Shown: positions 34,678 to 42,985 of the stretch, in pieces
Numbering within the stretch: position 1 is the stretch's first letter
Layout of the letters: each line of letters begins with the position of its first letter
NCBI GenBank assembly: GCA_964494735.1
Contig: CAZBSD010000007.1
Span: 1-64,000 of the forward strand
Direction of reading: 5' to 3'
Length of the DNA: 64,000 nucleotides
Origin: PHAA01 sp964494735
GTDB lineage: Bacteria; Bacillota; Syntrophomonadia; Syntrophomonadales; Syntrophomonadaceae
Program-made: the position numbers and the translations under genes
Notes under the pieces: model-generated
What the model saw: only the letters and a program-made list of their open reading frames with translations
Database searches by the model: none
What the model was told of the DNA's origin: nothing

Positions 34678-35361
34678 TTGACTTTAGTAATCATCCGCAC
34701 CCTGATCCTATATACTACCACCGTGGTGTTGCTGCGGCTGATGGGCAAGCGCCAGATCGGCCAACTGCAGCCCTACGAACTGGTAGTCATAATCATGATC
34801 TCTGAACTGGCCTCCATTCCCATGCAGAACACCGGCATCCCCATCATAAACGGCATTGTACCCATTTTTATACTGGTGGCGGCAGAGATAACCCTATCCT
34901 ATATCTCCCTAAAGAGCGAACGGGCCAGGGGATTTATTGCTGGTAAGCCAAGTGTGCTGATAGAGAATTCGCGCATCCTGGAGTCTGAACTGAAGCGGTT
35001 GCGTTACAATATCAACGACCTGCTGGAACAGCTGCGCGAGAAGGGCATACCTGATGTGGCCGACGTCGAGTACGCGATCCTGGAAACCAGCGGACAGCTG
35101 AGCGTGATCCTCAAATCCGCACTGCGTCCGGTGGTGCCCCAGGACTTGAAAATAATGCCCGACTACGAAGGCCTGCCGGTGACCCTGATCATCGACGGCC
35201 GGATAATAGACCAGAACCTGGTTAAGGCCAACCGGGACGAAGGCTGGTTGCTGCGGGAACTGGATAACCTTGGAGTCCATACTCCCCATGACGTATTTTT
35301 CGCCACCCTGGACAGCAAAGGACAACTGTATTATCAGGTAAGAGATGCCCAGTCCCAATAA
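34678..35361 (+). CDS. DUF421 (YetF/YcaP-type) membrane protein
   Basis: Three N-terminal membrane helices (LVIIRTLILYTTTVVLLRLMGKRQIGQLQPYELVVIIMISELASIPM...) precede a cytosolic YetF domain (LIENSRILESELKRLRYNINDLLEQLREKGIPDVADVEYAILETSGQLSV). This is a complete DUF421 protein of 227 residues; such proteins are linked to spore or envelope functions. The TTG start follows AAGGAGACG. A DUF4363 gene follows, the usual partner. Confidence 0.92.
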   Translation: MTLVIIRTLILYTTTVVLLRLMGKRQIGQLQPYELVVIIMISELASIPMQNTGIPIINGIVPIFILVAAEITLSYISLKSERARGFIAGKPSVLIENSRILESELKRLRYNINDLLEQLREKGIPDVADVEYAILETSGQLSVILKSALRPVVPQDLKIMPDYEGLPVTLIIDGRIIDQNLVKANRDEGWLLRELDNLGVHTPHDVFFATLDSKGQLYYQVRDAQSQ

Positions 35362-35381
35362 TCGCGAAAGGAATATAAAAG

Positions 35382-35762
35382 ATGAGACTGCTGGTCGGAG
35401 TTATCACAATCGTGCTCTTCCTAATCGGTTCTGGTTTTTGGATAAATGATCAGCTGCTGGATTCCTCCAACCGGCTCATCAGCCAGATTGACAAGGTCAG
35501 CCGGCAGGTAAGTGAAGAAGATTGGGCGGGAGCCCAGATGCAGGCCGATGAACTTGAAAAACGGTGGAAACAAGAGGCGCACTGGTGGCCGGTATTTCTA
35601 GAACACCAGGAGATGGACAATATTGAGTTTTCGTTAGCCCGCTGCCAAAAGTATGTGACGGCCCGGGACGATGCACTGGCCATGGGCCAGCTCTCCGAGA
35701 TCAGGCTGATGATCGAGCATATACCCCGCAAAGAACAGATAAACCTGGAAAACATCCTATGA
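35382..35762 (+). CDS. DUF4363 family protein
   Basis: The 126-residue protein has an N-terminal signal anchor (LLVGVITIVLFLIGSGFWI) followed by helices with WKQEAHWWPVFLEHQEMDNIEFSLARCQKYV, the DUF4363 pattern. It is encoded 20 bases after the DUF421 gene and probably acts with it at the membrane. Confidence 0.88.
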   Translation: MRLLVGVITIVLFLIGSGFWINDQLLDSSNRLISQIDKVSRQVSEEDWAGAQMQADELEKRWKQEAHWWPVFLEHQEMDNIEFSLARCQKYVTARDDALAMGQLSEIRLMIEHIPRKEQINLENIL

Positions 35763-35977
35763 CCCAATCGCAGCTGATAGCCCGGATACAAGAATGCCAG
35801 CCAACCTGCCAGTATTGATCGGCGGGTTATTTTTCGTCAATGGTTTTGGTAGAATATAGGGGGGTGTCGATGGCGGAGCTTGGCACGCGCCTTCTCAAAA
35901 AGCGGGCGCGGATTTTCCTTTTGGGGCGGCGCCAATAATTTCCCGCCTTACCTATCCAGTCCCAGAGAGGTTTAACC

Positions 35978-36643
35978 ATGAAACTGGCTATCTTTGATTT
36001 TGACGGTACTCTGCTGGTAAAGGATACCTTGCCGGCCCTGGCACATGCCTGGGTGAAGCAGGGCCGTTCCCGGCTGCGCTGTTGGTCGGTGTGGGCGGCG
36101 ATATTCCCGGTGCTGCTGGGCTACAAGATCAAATTGCTGTCCCGGGAGAATATGAAGGGACAGGCTTTTAAGCGTTTCAACCGCTTGTATACGGGTCTGA
36201 GCCGGGTTGAGATAGAGGGATTCTTTGGCCAGACTTATCCATATTTGAAGGCTCACTTTAATCCAGCCATCCTGGAGGAGATAAGGGCCGCCCGGCTGGA
36301 AGGATTTCATTGTGTACTGGTGTCAGGTTCCTACCTGGAGCTCCTGTATATGGTAGGCCGAGACCTGGGTATGGATACGGTACTGGGGGCCCAGTTGCTA
36401 TACAACGATAAGGATATTTATGACCCCTGTCAGGAGACCCCTTTCGTCGATGGTAGGGCCAAACGACGAATGCTGCTGGAGACATTCGCGGATCGTGATA
36501 TTGATTGGGAGGCCAGCCGTGCCTACGGCGACAGTCTCACCGACATCTACATAATGGAGACCACCGGTGAGAAGGTAGCCGTTCGTCCTGATCCCCAGTT
36601 GATGGACTATGCCCGGCAGAAAGGCTGGAGGATAATGACCTAG
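35978..36643 (+). CDS. HAD-IB family phosphatase
   Basis: The 221-residue protein carries HAD motif I FDFDGTLL, motif II VSGSYLELL and motif III/IV YGDSLTDIYIM, with the helical cap expected of subfamily IB (phosphoserine-phosphatase-like). It should hydrolyse a small phosphorylated metabolite. A terminator follows at 36773-36806. Confidence 0.9.
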   Translation: MKLAIFDFDGTLLVKDTLPALAHAWVKQGRSRLRCWSVWAAIFPVLLGYKIKLLSRENMKGQAFKRFNRLYTGLSRVEIEGFFGQTYPYLKAHFNPAILEEIRAARLEGFHCVLVSGSYLELLYMVGRDLGMDTVLGAQLLYNDKDIYDPCQETPFVDGRAKRRMLLETFADRDIDWEASRAYGDSLTDIYIMETTGEKVAVRPDPQLMDYARQKGWRIMT

Positions 36644-36772
36644 ACACATCCAAACCAAGCTGGAAAATGGGATTTTGACCAGGGCCATTCCTAAGAAGGG
36701 TAAAGATGAGTCGATAAAAATCGAGACAAGATCCACTGGAGATATAAATACTGTTAGTAGCGGCGAGGAAGA

Positions 36773-36806
36773 GACCACACCAAGGACTCATGGTGTGGTC
36801 TTTATT
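36773..36806 (+). terminator. Rho-independent terminator downstream of the HAD gene
   Basis: GACCACACCA pairs perfectly with TGGTGTGGTC over an 8-base loop, followed by TTTATT. Confidence 0.8.
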
Positions 36807-36897
36807 GTGAGGAAAATGGTTCCGCCCAAATACAATTTCCTGGGTAAGCTTTGTCAGCCGATCCTGCTTGTGAACAGTAATCAACTTCTTTCCTTCA

Positions 36898-36922
36898 GGG
36901 AGGCGCCACCGCCTCCCTTTTT
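36898..36922 (+). terminator. Second rho-independent terminator
   Basis: GGGAGGCG pairs perfectly with CGCCTCCC over a CCAC loop and is followed by TTTTT. It isolates the Ig-like protein gene from upstream transcription or acts as its attenuator. Confidence 0.85.
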
Positions 36923-37000
36923 GCACCGATTGGGAGAATCTCGCATATAGTAGAGCAGTTTAGACATTTTCCCAATATTTCAGGAAAGGAGTTGAAAAGC

Positions 37001-37369
37001 ATGTCAGCAGGGAACAATCCTTTGAATTTTGTCAGCTCTTCCCCTAGGAGCGGGGCCACCGGGGTATCACTCCATCCCAGGATCCGCACCACCTTCACCC
37101 TCAATGTGGTACACGATTCAGTGTGGGATGACAACCGAACTGAGTTCCGCCTCTTCCGGGGCAGCACCAGGATCGGCATCAATGTCAGTCGCTCCAGTGT
37201 GTTTGCCCGGCGCCGCAATATCTATATCACCCCGATAAACAGCCTAAGGCCATCAACTGATTACAGGTTGGTCATATTGCCCGGCTTGGAGGCCAATAAC
37301 GGCAACACTCTGGGAGAAACCGTTACCATCAGGTTCAGGACCAGACGCGCCCCCACCGCGCAGGAATAA
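37001..37369 (+). CDS. Ig-like (Big_5 type) domain protein
   Basis: The 122-residue protein is a single Ig-like domain: SSSPRSGATGVSLHPRIRTTFTLNVV at the start and LRPSTDYRLVILPGLEANNGNTLGETVTIRFRTRR at the end, the pattern of Big_5/SbsA domains. No signal peptide is visible, which is unusual for this fold. GAAAGGAG precedes the ATG. Confidence 0.75.
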   Translation: MSAGNNPLNFVSSSPRSGATGVSLHPRIRTTFTLNVVHDSVWDDNRTEFRLFRGSTRIGINVSRSSVFARRRNIYITPINSLRPSTDYRLVILPGLEANNGNTLGETVTIRFRTRRAPTAQE

Positions 37370-37376
37370 CGACCCC

Positions 37377-37405
37377 AATAACTTGGTGCCTGTCCCCAAG
37401 TTATT
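37377..37405 (-). repeat. REP-like palindrome, copy 11 (inverted, last copy)
   Basis: Exact 29-nt copy in inverted orientation. No further copy is seen from here to the window end. Confidence 0.9.
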
Positions 37406-37542
37406 CGAGGACCGGGGCCTTAGTCATGGGGCGGCCATCGAAGGGCTGTGTTTCCCTGATTGCTGAAACACGGCCCTTCCGGCTGACTAAATACCAAGTT
37501 AACCGCGGACCAGTATCAACTGATGAGGAGGAGCCAAGGGAT

Positions 37543-38292
37543 ATGGAAATGCAGGATCAATACCGGGATTGGGCATCCATTTATGGCCGGTCAGGAGCGC
37601 TGACCAATATCTATCCGAATGAACGGGCTTTCTTAAGAACCATACTGCAAAGATACGGGGTGAAGAAGGCCCTGGATTGCGCCTGCGGTACCGGTCCCCA
37701 CCTGGTCCAGCTGGCCCGGATGGGTTGGGATGTGTGCGGCAGTGACTTTTCCGAGGCTATGCTTCAGATATGCAAGCGCAACCTGGCCCAAAAAAAGGTG
37801 CAGGTGATCACCCGCCAGGCTGACTACCGTTGTCTGGAGCACGCCTGGAACCACCATTTCGACGCCATACTGTGCATGAACCAGTCTATCGCCCATATGC
37901 ATACCCGTGGCGACCTGCTCACCGCGTTTAGATCCATCCGCGGCCGCTTGAGTGACCGGGGCATCCTGATCATGACCCAGGGAAGCACCCACCATACTTT
38001 ACAGGACCGCTATCGGTTCGACCTGCTGGTAAACAATCGTGATTTCTCGCGAATATTCGTGCGGGACGTGGAGGATGGCTTCCAGATCTTCCATTTTCTC
38101 GACGTCTATCACGGTGCCAGGCGGGACGAGATGAAGGTGCACACCATCCGCCTGCGCATCATCCTCGACGATGAATACCGTCTGCTATTGGGCGAGTCCG
38201 GTTACAGCCGGGTCCACATCTACGGCGGCTTCGACATGGCCCCCTACGACCGGGAACAATCACGGCGGCTAATTGTTGTGGCGGAGAGGTAA
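37543..38292 (+). CDS. Class I SAM-dependent methyltransferase
   Basis: The 249-residue protein has the SAM motif LDCACGTGPHLVQLARMGWDVCGSDFSEAML and the post-motif CMNQSIAHMHTRGDLLTAFRSI. It is a small-molecule or protein methyltransferase of the class I fold; the substrate is unknown. The ATG at 37543 follows GAGGAGGAG, so an upstream in-frame GTG or ATG is not needed. Confidence 0.88.
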   Translation: MEMQDQYRDWASIYGRSGALTNIYPNERAFLRTILQRYGVKKALDCACGTGPHLVQLARMGWDVCGSDFSEAMLQICKRNLAQKKVQVITRQADYRCLEHAWNHHFDAILCMNQSIAHMHTRGDLLTAFRSIRGRLSDRGILIMTQGSTHHTLQDRYRFDLLVNNRDFSRIFVRDVEDGFQIFHFLDVYHGARRDEMKVHTIRLRIILDDEYRLLLGESGYSRVHIYGGFDMAPYDREQSRRLIVVAER

Positions 38293-38295
38293 TCC

Positions 38296-39432
38296 CTACA
38301 GCTTATCCGGTTTGAAGGCCGCCAAAACTCCCAGGTTGGAGAGGTCCCGGCAATAACTCTCAAAAATAATATCGGCATTTGTTACCGTTTGGGCCACGAT
38401 GCCCCGGCTGCTCACGGCGGCCGTGCGTAACCCCGGTCGGGCGCCGATGGAATCCTCCTTATGGGCATTGAAGAAGCCAGACAGTGGATATTCGCTGCTT
38501 TGGTGTTTCCGGGAGAGGTTGAAAACCGGAGGGCTGCTGGTCTTATAAAATGGGATACCGGTGTGCAGGATATGATACAAAGGCATGCCCCGGTAGCAAT
38601 ACCAATCATCCATATTGTCACATTCACCGAATTCCGCGGGAAGGCACCCTTTTTTACAGCCTTCCATCACCGCCAGCAGCACTTTTTGGCCACCGTCTAG
38701 AGCCTGGTCCATCAACCCCTTAATATCCCGGACATGTTGGGGGCACCCGATAGTGGAGGAAACCGGCAGGGTAGGGGAATACGTGTCGGCCATATATATT
38801 TGACCATGATGATAATTCAGACCCCGGAAAGCGTAGCCTTCCTGGGCTGTAACCACATAATCGGGGAAGAAATCGATGAAATCGTGGTGCAAGTCGGGGT
38901 GGTATGCCAGGACTTTGGATTTGGATATGACATCTTTTATTTGGGGATGAGAATTTAGTATTGCTTCATCTGCCGAGGATGCTCCGGAGATGCCGGCCAT
39001 GGCGAATCCCCACGGCCAGGATTCAAGTATTCCCTTGGTCTCGGGTTGGGTGATAAAACCCTTTAAAGGTACATACTCAGTGGTTGCCACCACCAGCGGC
39101 GAAAATCCATTGTGGGCAGCGAATGACTTTATGTTATCCAGGATACGCGCTTGCCTGTGCCGCCTCAAGGGCTCGTCGGCGGGGAAGAATAGTTCCTTGA
39201 AATAGGGCTGTACAAAAGTCAGCAGCATCCAGTCGGGATGGTGCATATCTACTACCACCTGGGCGGCGCCGGTTACCCAATCGATACCGTCATCGCTAAG
39301 GTCACCCGGATAAGGCCAGTTGCGAGCCAATGCCCTGACATCGGCATAATTGTCATCCGGGCTTTCTATGGGCCGACCGGTTTTCATATCGATCAGCGAC
39401 TGCCAGTTGCCAGCATCGATAATTCCCAACAT
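38296..39432 (-). CDS. Conserved protein of unknown function
   Basis: The 378-residue protein (from ATG 39432, preceded by GGAGGAAAG) begins MLGIIDAGNWQSLIDMKTGRPIESPDDN. It contains VVVDMHHPDWMLLTFVQPYF, LAYHPDLHHDFIDFFPDYVV and an FGECDNMDDWYCYRG segment. No signal peptide or membrane helix is seen. The clustered His and Asp residues suggest a metal-binding enzyme, but I do not recognise the family. It is transcribed divergently from the riboswitch-controlled transporter operon. Confidence 0.6.
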   Translation of the reverse strand: MLGIIDAGNWQSLIDMKTGRPIESPDDNYADVRALARNWPYPGDLSDDGIDWVTGAAQVVVDMHHPDWMLLTFVQPYFKELFFPADEPLRRHRQARILDNIKSFAAHNGFSPLVVATTEYVPLKGFITQPETKGILESWPWGFAMAGISGASSADEAILNSHPQIKDVISKSKVLAYHPDLHHDFIDFFPDYVVTAQEGYAFRGLNYHHGQIYMADTYSPTLPVSSTIGCPQHVRDIKGLMDQALDGGQKVLLAVMEGCKKGCLPAEFGECDNMDDWYCYRGMPLYHILHTGIPFYKTSSPPVFNLSRKHQSSEYPLSGFFNAHKEDSIGARPGLRTAAVSSRGIVAQTVTNADIIFESYCRDLSNLGVLAAFKPDKL

Positions 39433-39603
39433 ATGATTCTTTCCTCCTTTTGACATATAAAAGTTGATTCAGTCCCATCTAATCCGTTAGGATCAGTAAT
39501 GGATACGGTTAGGTGGATTATACAGGAAATGGCTGTGGTTGGCCAAATACGATCAGGGCCCTGATTCCATGAACTATAAAGAATCTCGACCATCAGGCAG
39601 GAA

Positions 39604-39617
39604 TTTTGTATACAAAA
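39604..39617. promoter_or_regulatory. Perfect 14-bp palindrome, candidate operator
   Basis: TTTTGTATACAAAA is a perfect palindrome located 28 bases before the riboswitch and about 170 bases upstream of the divergent unknown gene. It could bind a dimeric repressor of either unit. Confidence 0.35.
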
Positions 39618-39644
39618 GGCGAAATCACACCCCAAAAGAATAAC

Positions 39645-39739
39645 TATCTTCGAGTTTGAGCGCCTACGGCAGCGACCACGGCGGCCAAACCATGGGTTCA
39701 GGGGGAAACGCTTGGGCCTCCCAGTGCGGAAAGAAGGTT
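39645..39739 (+). ncRNA. Moco/Tuco-type riboswitch, copy 1
   Basis: The element opens with ATCTTCGAG and closes with GGAAAGAAGG (CTTC pairs with GAAG as P1). Inside, GGTTCA pairs with TTGGGCC around a GGGGGAAACGC loop, directly followed by CTCCCA. The same order recurs at 46465 and 59785, where P1 is CTCC/GGAG, a compensatory change that supports the pairing. The TCCGAG..GCCTCCC blocks resemble the molybdenum/tungsten cofactor RNA. A terminator follows at 39761-39791. Confidence 0.75.
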
Positions 39740-39760
39740 GATCATACGATTGGTTCGCAT

Positions 39761-39791
39761 GACGGTTCTGCTTGGCACACCGTCTTTTTTT
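39761..39791 (+). terminator. Expression-platform terminator of riboswitch copy 1
   Basis: GACGGT pairs perfectly with ACCGTC over a 12-base loop, followed by TTTTTTT, about 190 bases before the substrate-binding protein gene. Confidence 0.8.
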
Positions 39792-39978
39792 GTGGTTTAA
39801 CAATCCACCGTCCGGTATTGATTCGCAAAAACACCGAAAAACGGAGTCTGGCATATGGTGAATGAATATGGTGCAACTGCAGCCAGCCGCCAATCAGAGA
39901 ATAACAACCGATTTATACAGGGCAGCGATCAGGTCAGCGATCTGTTGAATAGAACATCAAAATATTGGAGGAGATAGT

Positions 39979-41025
39979 ATGAAGTTCAAAGGTGCGCCCA
40001 AGATTTCCGTTATCTTAATCATTCTATTGATGGCTTCCCTTTTAGCCGGTTGTTCATCCAAGACCGCTCAGCAAACCAGCGGAACCGCCACGAAGAATAC
40101 TACCATCACCGTAACCGACATGGCCGGAAGACAGGTGGTTGTTCCGGCGGAAGTAAAAAGTGTAGCGCTTGTTTGGGGCCCGTCCACCAGTTTCGTGCTG
40201 GCATTGGGCAAGGGTAGTGTCATCACCGGGATCAATTACAAGTCGGACTTCGCTGTGAAGGTAGCTCCTAATCTGGCCAACGTACCCTCGGTCGGCAAAG
40301 GCCAGGCGGATTTGGAAGCGGTGGCCAAAGTAAAACCTGATGTATTCGTCCACAAAGCCACTGACATCAAGACATTGGATGCGGTGCAGGCGTTAGGTAT
40401 TCCGGCCATCGGGATAGTGGCTGAAACCCCGGAAGATCTAATCAAAGCGACCGAATTGTTGGGCAAGGTGCTGGGTGCGGAAGACAAAGCGAAACAGCTG
40501 ACAGCTTTCTATAATGAGAAGAACGCTTTTGCCAAGAATCTTACCAAGGATATTCCCGCCGAACAACGCAAAACAGTCTTGGTAATGGGCAGTGAAATAG
40601 GAAAAGTAGCCCATGGCGGTATGCTCCAGTCATTCCTGGTCGAAACTGCCGGCGGAATCAACTTGGCCAAAGACATTCAGTCCAAAGAGAACTGGCCGGT
40701 GGTTGGAACTGAGAAGATCTTCGCCTGGAACCCGGACTTCATATTCTGTGAGGATTACAATGGGGCCGCTTATAAGATCGATGATCTGACGAAAGATACC
40801 GGCTTTGCCAAACTGAAAGCAATCAAGAACAATCATATCGCATATATCCCGGCCCACCAAGATCTGTGGGACTTTCCCGGAGTACAGTCATCACTGGGCG
40901 CCCTGTGGATGCTGAACCAGATGTATCCCGAGAAATACAGTGAGCAGGACTTCATAAAGGATGTAAATGCGTTCTATACCTTGGCTTATGGGACCACCTT
41001 CGATCGAGCCTGGCTGGGTTATTAG
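39979..41025 (+). CDS. ABC transporter substrate-binding lipoprotein (BtuF/FepB/MolA type)
   Basis: A lipoprotein signal ends in LLAGC (Cys25). The mature part is a class III substrate-binding protein: TITVTDMAGRQVVVPAEVKSVALVWGPSTSFVLALG, VGKGQADLEAVAKVKPDVFVHKA and an ending domain with IPAHQDLWDFPGVQSSLGALWMLNQMYP. This family carries iron-siderophores, cobalamin, heme, or molybdate/tungstate (MolA). The Mo/W-type riboswitch upstream and the tungstate genes downstream favour an oxyanion or Mo/W complex; that is inference. GGAGGAG precedes the ATG. It is the first gene of the operon. Confidence 0.88.
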   Translation: MKFKGAPKISVILIILLMASLLAGCSSKTAQQTSGTATKNTTITVTDMAGRQVVVPAEVKSVALVWGPSTSFVLALGKGSVITGINYKSDFAVKVAPNLANVPSVGKGQADLEAVAKVKPDVFVHKATDIKTLDAVQALGIPAIGIVAETPEDLIKATELLGKVLGAEDKAKQLTAFYNEKNAFAKNLTKDIPAEQRKTVLVMGSEIGKVAHGGMLQSFLVETAGGINLAKDIQSKENWPVVGTEKIFAWNPDFIFCEDYNGAAYKIDDLTKDTGFAKLKAIKNNHIAYIPAHQDLWDFPGVQSSLGALWMLNQMYPEKYSEQDFIKDVNAFYTLAYGTTFDRAWLGY

Positions 41026-41056
41026 AATCCATGTATGACTTTGTTTGAGTTTCATA

Positions 41057-42073
41057 ATGGCAAGTAAATGGTTTGTATGGTCGATAAATCTGTTCTTGCT
41101 CGCCACACTGGCGGTCTGTGTAGTTTGGAGCATGTGTGTGGGCAAATACCCAATAACCCCCCTGGAAAGCCTGCAGATCGTTTATGCGAATATTCTGGGC
41201 CTGGCTGCACCAACGGAACAGATTGCGGAGAGTGTGGTAATGGGTTTGCGCTTGCCGCGCATCCTGGCCGCAGTAGTCATAGGCGCCGCTTTATCCATCT
41301 CCGGCGCCACTTACCAGGGGATATTCAAAAATCCCCTGGTATCTCCCGACTTCCTTGGGGTATCATCAGGAGCTTGTATTGGTGCTGCGATAGCTATATT
41401 GATGTCCTTATCAGGGGCTGGCATCCAGATATTCGCGTTTTGCGGAGGGTTGTTGGCGGTGACCATTGCGGTGGCCATCCCTCGTTTGCTGAAGAGCGAT
41501 TCCCATGTAATGCTGGTACTTTCCGGAATCATTGTCGGGGGGCTGATGGTATCCCTGTTGGGTCTGCTAAAATATATCGCTGATCCTGAAACCCAGCTGG
41601 CTACCATAGTTTATTGGCAGATGGGCAGTCTCTCCTATGTCAACTTGCCCACCTTGGGCAGTGTTATGCCGACGATCATAATCAGCACCGTGGTGATCTT
41701 AAGCATGTCGTGGTGGATAGATGTCATTTCGCTGGGCGAAAGCGACGCCCAGACACTGGGGGCCAATGTCCGCCGGACCCGTAACATCGCCATCCTATGT
41801 TCGACCCTCTTGACGGCCAGTGCGGTATGTGTGGCGGGCACCATCGGTTGGCTGGGGCTGGTCATCCCACATTTTGCGCGCATGTTGGTGGGTCCGGAGA
41901 ATACCCGGCTGCTGCCAGCAGCCGCTCTGATAGGGGCCATATTCCTGTTGCTGGTGGATACGGCCGCACGGACGATCGGAAGCTCCGAATTGCCTTTGAG
42001 TATTCTGACCGGGATCATCGGGGCTCCCTTTTTCGCTTGGCTGCTTTACAAGCGGAGGATGAAATTACATTGA
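41057..42073 (+). CDS. FecCD/BtuC-family ABC permease
   Basis: The 338-residue permease has about ten membrane helices and the family blocks LRLPRILAAVVIGAALSISGATYQGIFKNPLVSPDFLGVSSGACIGAA and TASAVCVAGTIGWLGLVIPHFARMLVGPENTRLLP. The GTIGWLGLVIPH loop couples to the ATPase. ATG 41057 is preferred over an upstream TTG. Its stop overlaps the ATPase start by four bases. Confidence 0.92.
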   Translation: MASKWFVWSINLFLLATLAVCVVWSMCVGKYPITPLESLQIVYANILGLAAPTEQIAESVVMGLRLPRILAAVVIGAALSISGATYQGIFKNPLVSPDFLGVSSGACIGAAIAILMSLSGAGIQIFAFCGGLLAVTIAVAIPRLLKSDSHVMLVLSGIIVGGLMVSLLGLLKYIADPETQLATIVYWQMGSLSYVNLPTLGSVMPTIIISTVVILSMSWWIDVISLGESDAQTLGANVRRTRNIAILCSTLLTASAVCVAGTIGWLGLVIPHFARMLVGPENTRLLPAAALIGAIFLLLVDTAARTIGSSELPLSILTGIIGAPFFAWLLYKRRMKLH

Positions 42074-42927
42074 TATACGAGATCAATAATCTTAGCTTTT
42101 CTTATCCCCAAGCCGAAAGAAGTATTCTTAACGATGTCTCCCTAACTTTGGCTGAAGGGGCTATACTATCCATATTGGGGCCCAATGGGGCGGGAAAAAG
42201 CACCCTGCTGAATTGTATGGCGGGGCTGCTGAAACCAACCCTGGGGAGGATTGAACTATGCGGTCGGGATATGAGCGAAATGGCCTTCAGGGAAATAGCC
42301 CAGGTGATGGGTTATGTACAGCAGATCCATACTCCGGCATATGGTTACTCGGTTTTGCATTTTGTGACTATGGGGCGGGCTCCCCGGATCGGTATGTTCA
42401 GCCGGCCGGGGGAAGCAGACAAGAAAGCTGCCTGGGATGCGCTGGAGACGTTGGAGATCGCTCATCTGGCTCACAAGCCTTATACTGAAATAAGCGGCGG
42501 GGAAATGCAGAAGGCGGTTATCGCCCGCGCTATCGTCCAAGAACCCCGCGTCATACTGTTCGACGAGCCCACCGCTCACTTGGATTCGGGCAATCAACTG
42601 AGGGTCTTGAGTATCATCCTGGATATGGCCGAACGCGGGTTTTCGGTGGTGATGACTACCCATAATCCCGACCATGCTCTTCTTCTGGGCGGCGACGTAG
42701 CCATATTGAGCCGGGATGGTCACCTGCGGACTGGAGCTTGCAATGAGATAATAACCGAACAACTGTTGCTGGAGATCTACAACACCCAGCTATGTCTTAT
42801 TCCAGTGCCGGAGTTGTCCCGGGTAGCCTGCATCCCACCTCGTTTGGACCAGGGCGGCCATCATCAGCGAGGCCGGATGAACGTACTCAGGTTGGTGAAA
42901 ACAGTCTCCCACGAAAAAGCCGATTAG
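42070..42927 (+). CDS. ABC transporter ATP-binding protein (BtuD/FecE/MolC type)
   Basis: The 285-residue ATPase has Walker A GPNGAGKST, the Q-loop, signature ISGGEMQKAVIARAI, Walker B VILFDEPTAHLD and switch His in MTTHNPDH. The TTG start (42070) overlaps the permease TGA, with GCGGAGG upstream. The last roughly 25 residues (RGRMNVLRLVKTVSHEKAD) extend beyond the usual end. It powers the first transporter of the island. Confidence 0.92.
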   Translation: MIYEINNLSFSYPQAERSILNDVSLTLAEGAILSILGPNGAGKSTLLNCMAGLLKPTLGRIELCGRDMSEMAFREIAQVMGYVQQIHTPAYGYSVLHFVTMGRAPRIGMFSRPGEADKKAAWDALETLEIAHLAHKPYTEISGGEMQKAVIARAIVQEPRVILFDEPTAHLDSGNQLRVLSIILDMAERGFSVVMTTHNPDHALLLGGDVAILSRDGHLRTGACNEIITEQLLLEIYNTQLCLIPVPELSRVACIPPRLDQGGHHQRGRMNVLRLVKTVSHEKAD

Positions 42928-42985
42928 CGATACCAGGTACAACGATGGTCATTGCGGGGAATCGAAAAGAGGGGTTGGATGGGTT

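Noticed and set aside
36675..36950. A 91-codon frame downstream of the HAD gene
   Set aside because: It runs through two rho-independent terminators and has no ribosome site.
3716..37405. The 29-nt palindromes as ordinary transcription terminators
   Set aside because: They occur in both orientations, inside genes and in leaders, without T-runs, and are far more alike than terminators would be.
39433..39978. A cobalamin riboswitch before the BtuF-like gene
   Set aside because: The B12-box pattern is not found; the sequence fits the Mo/W-type element shared with two other leaders better.
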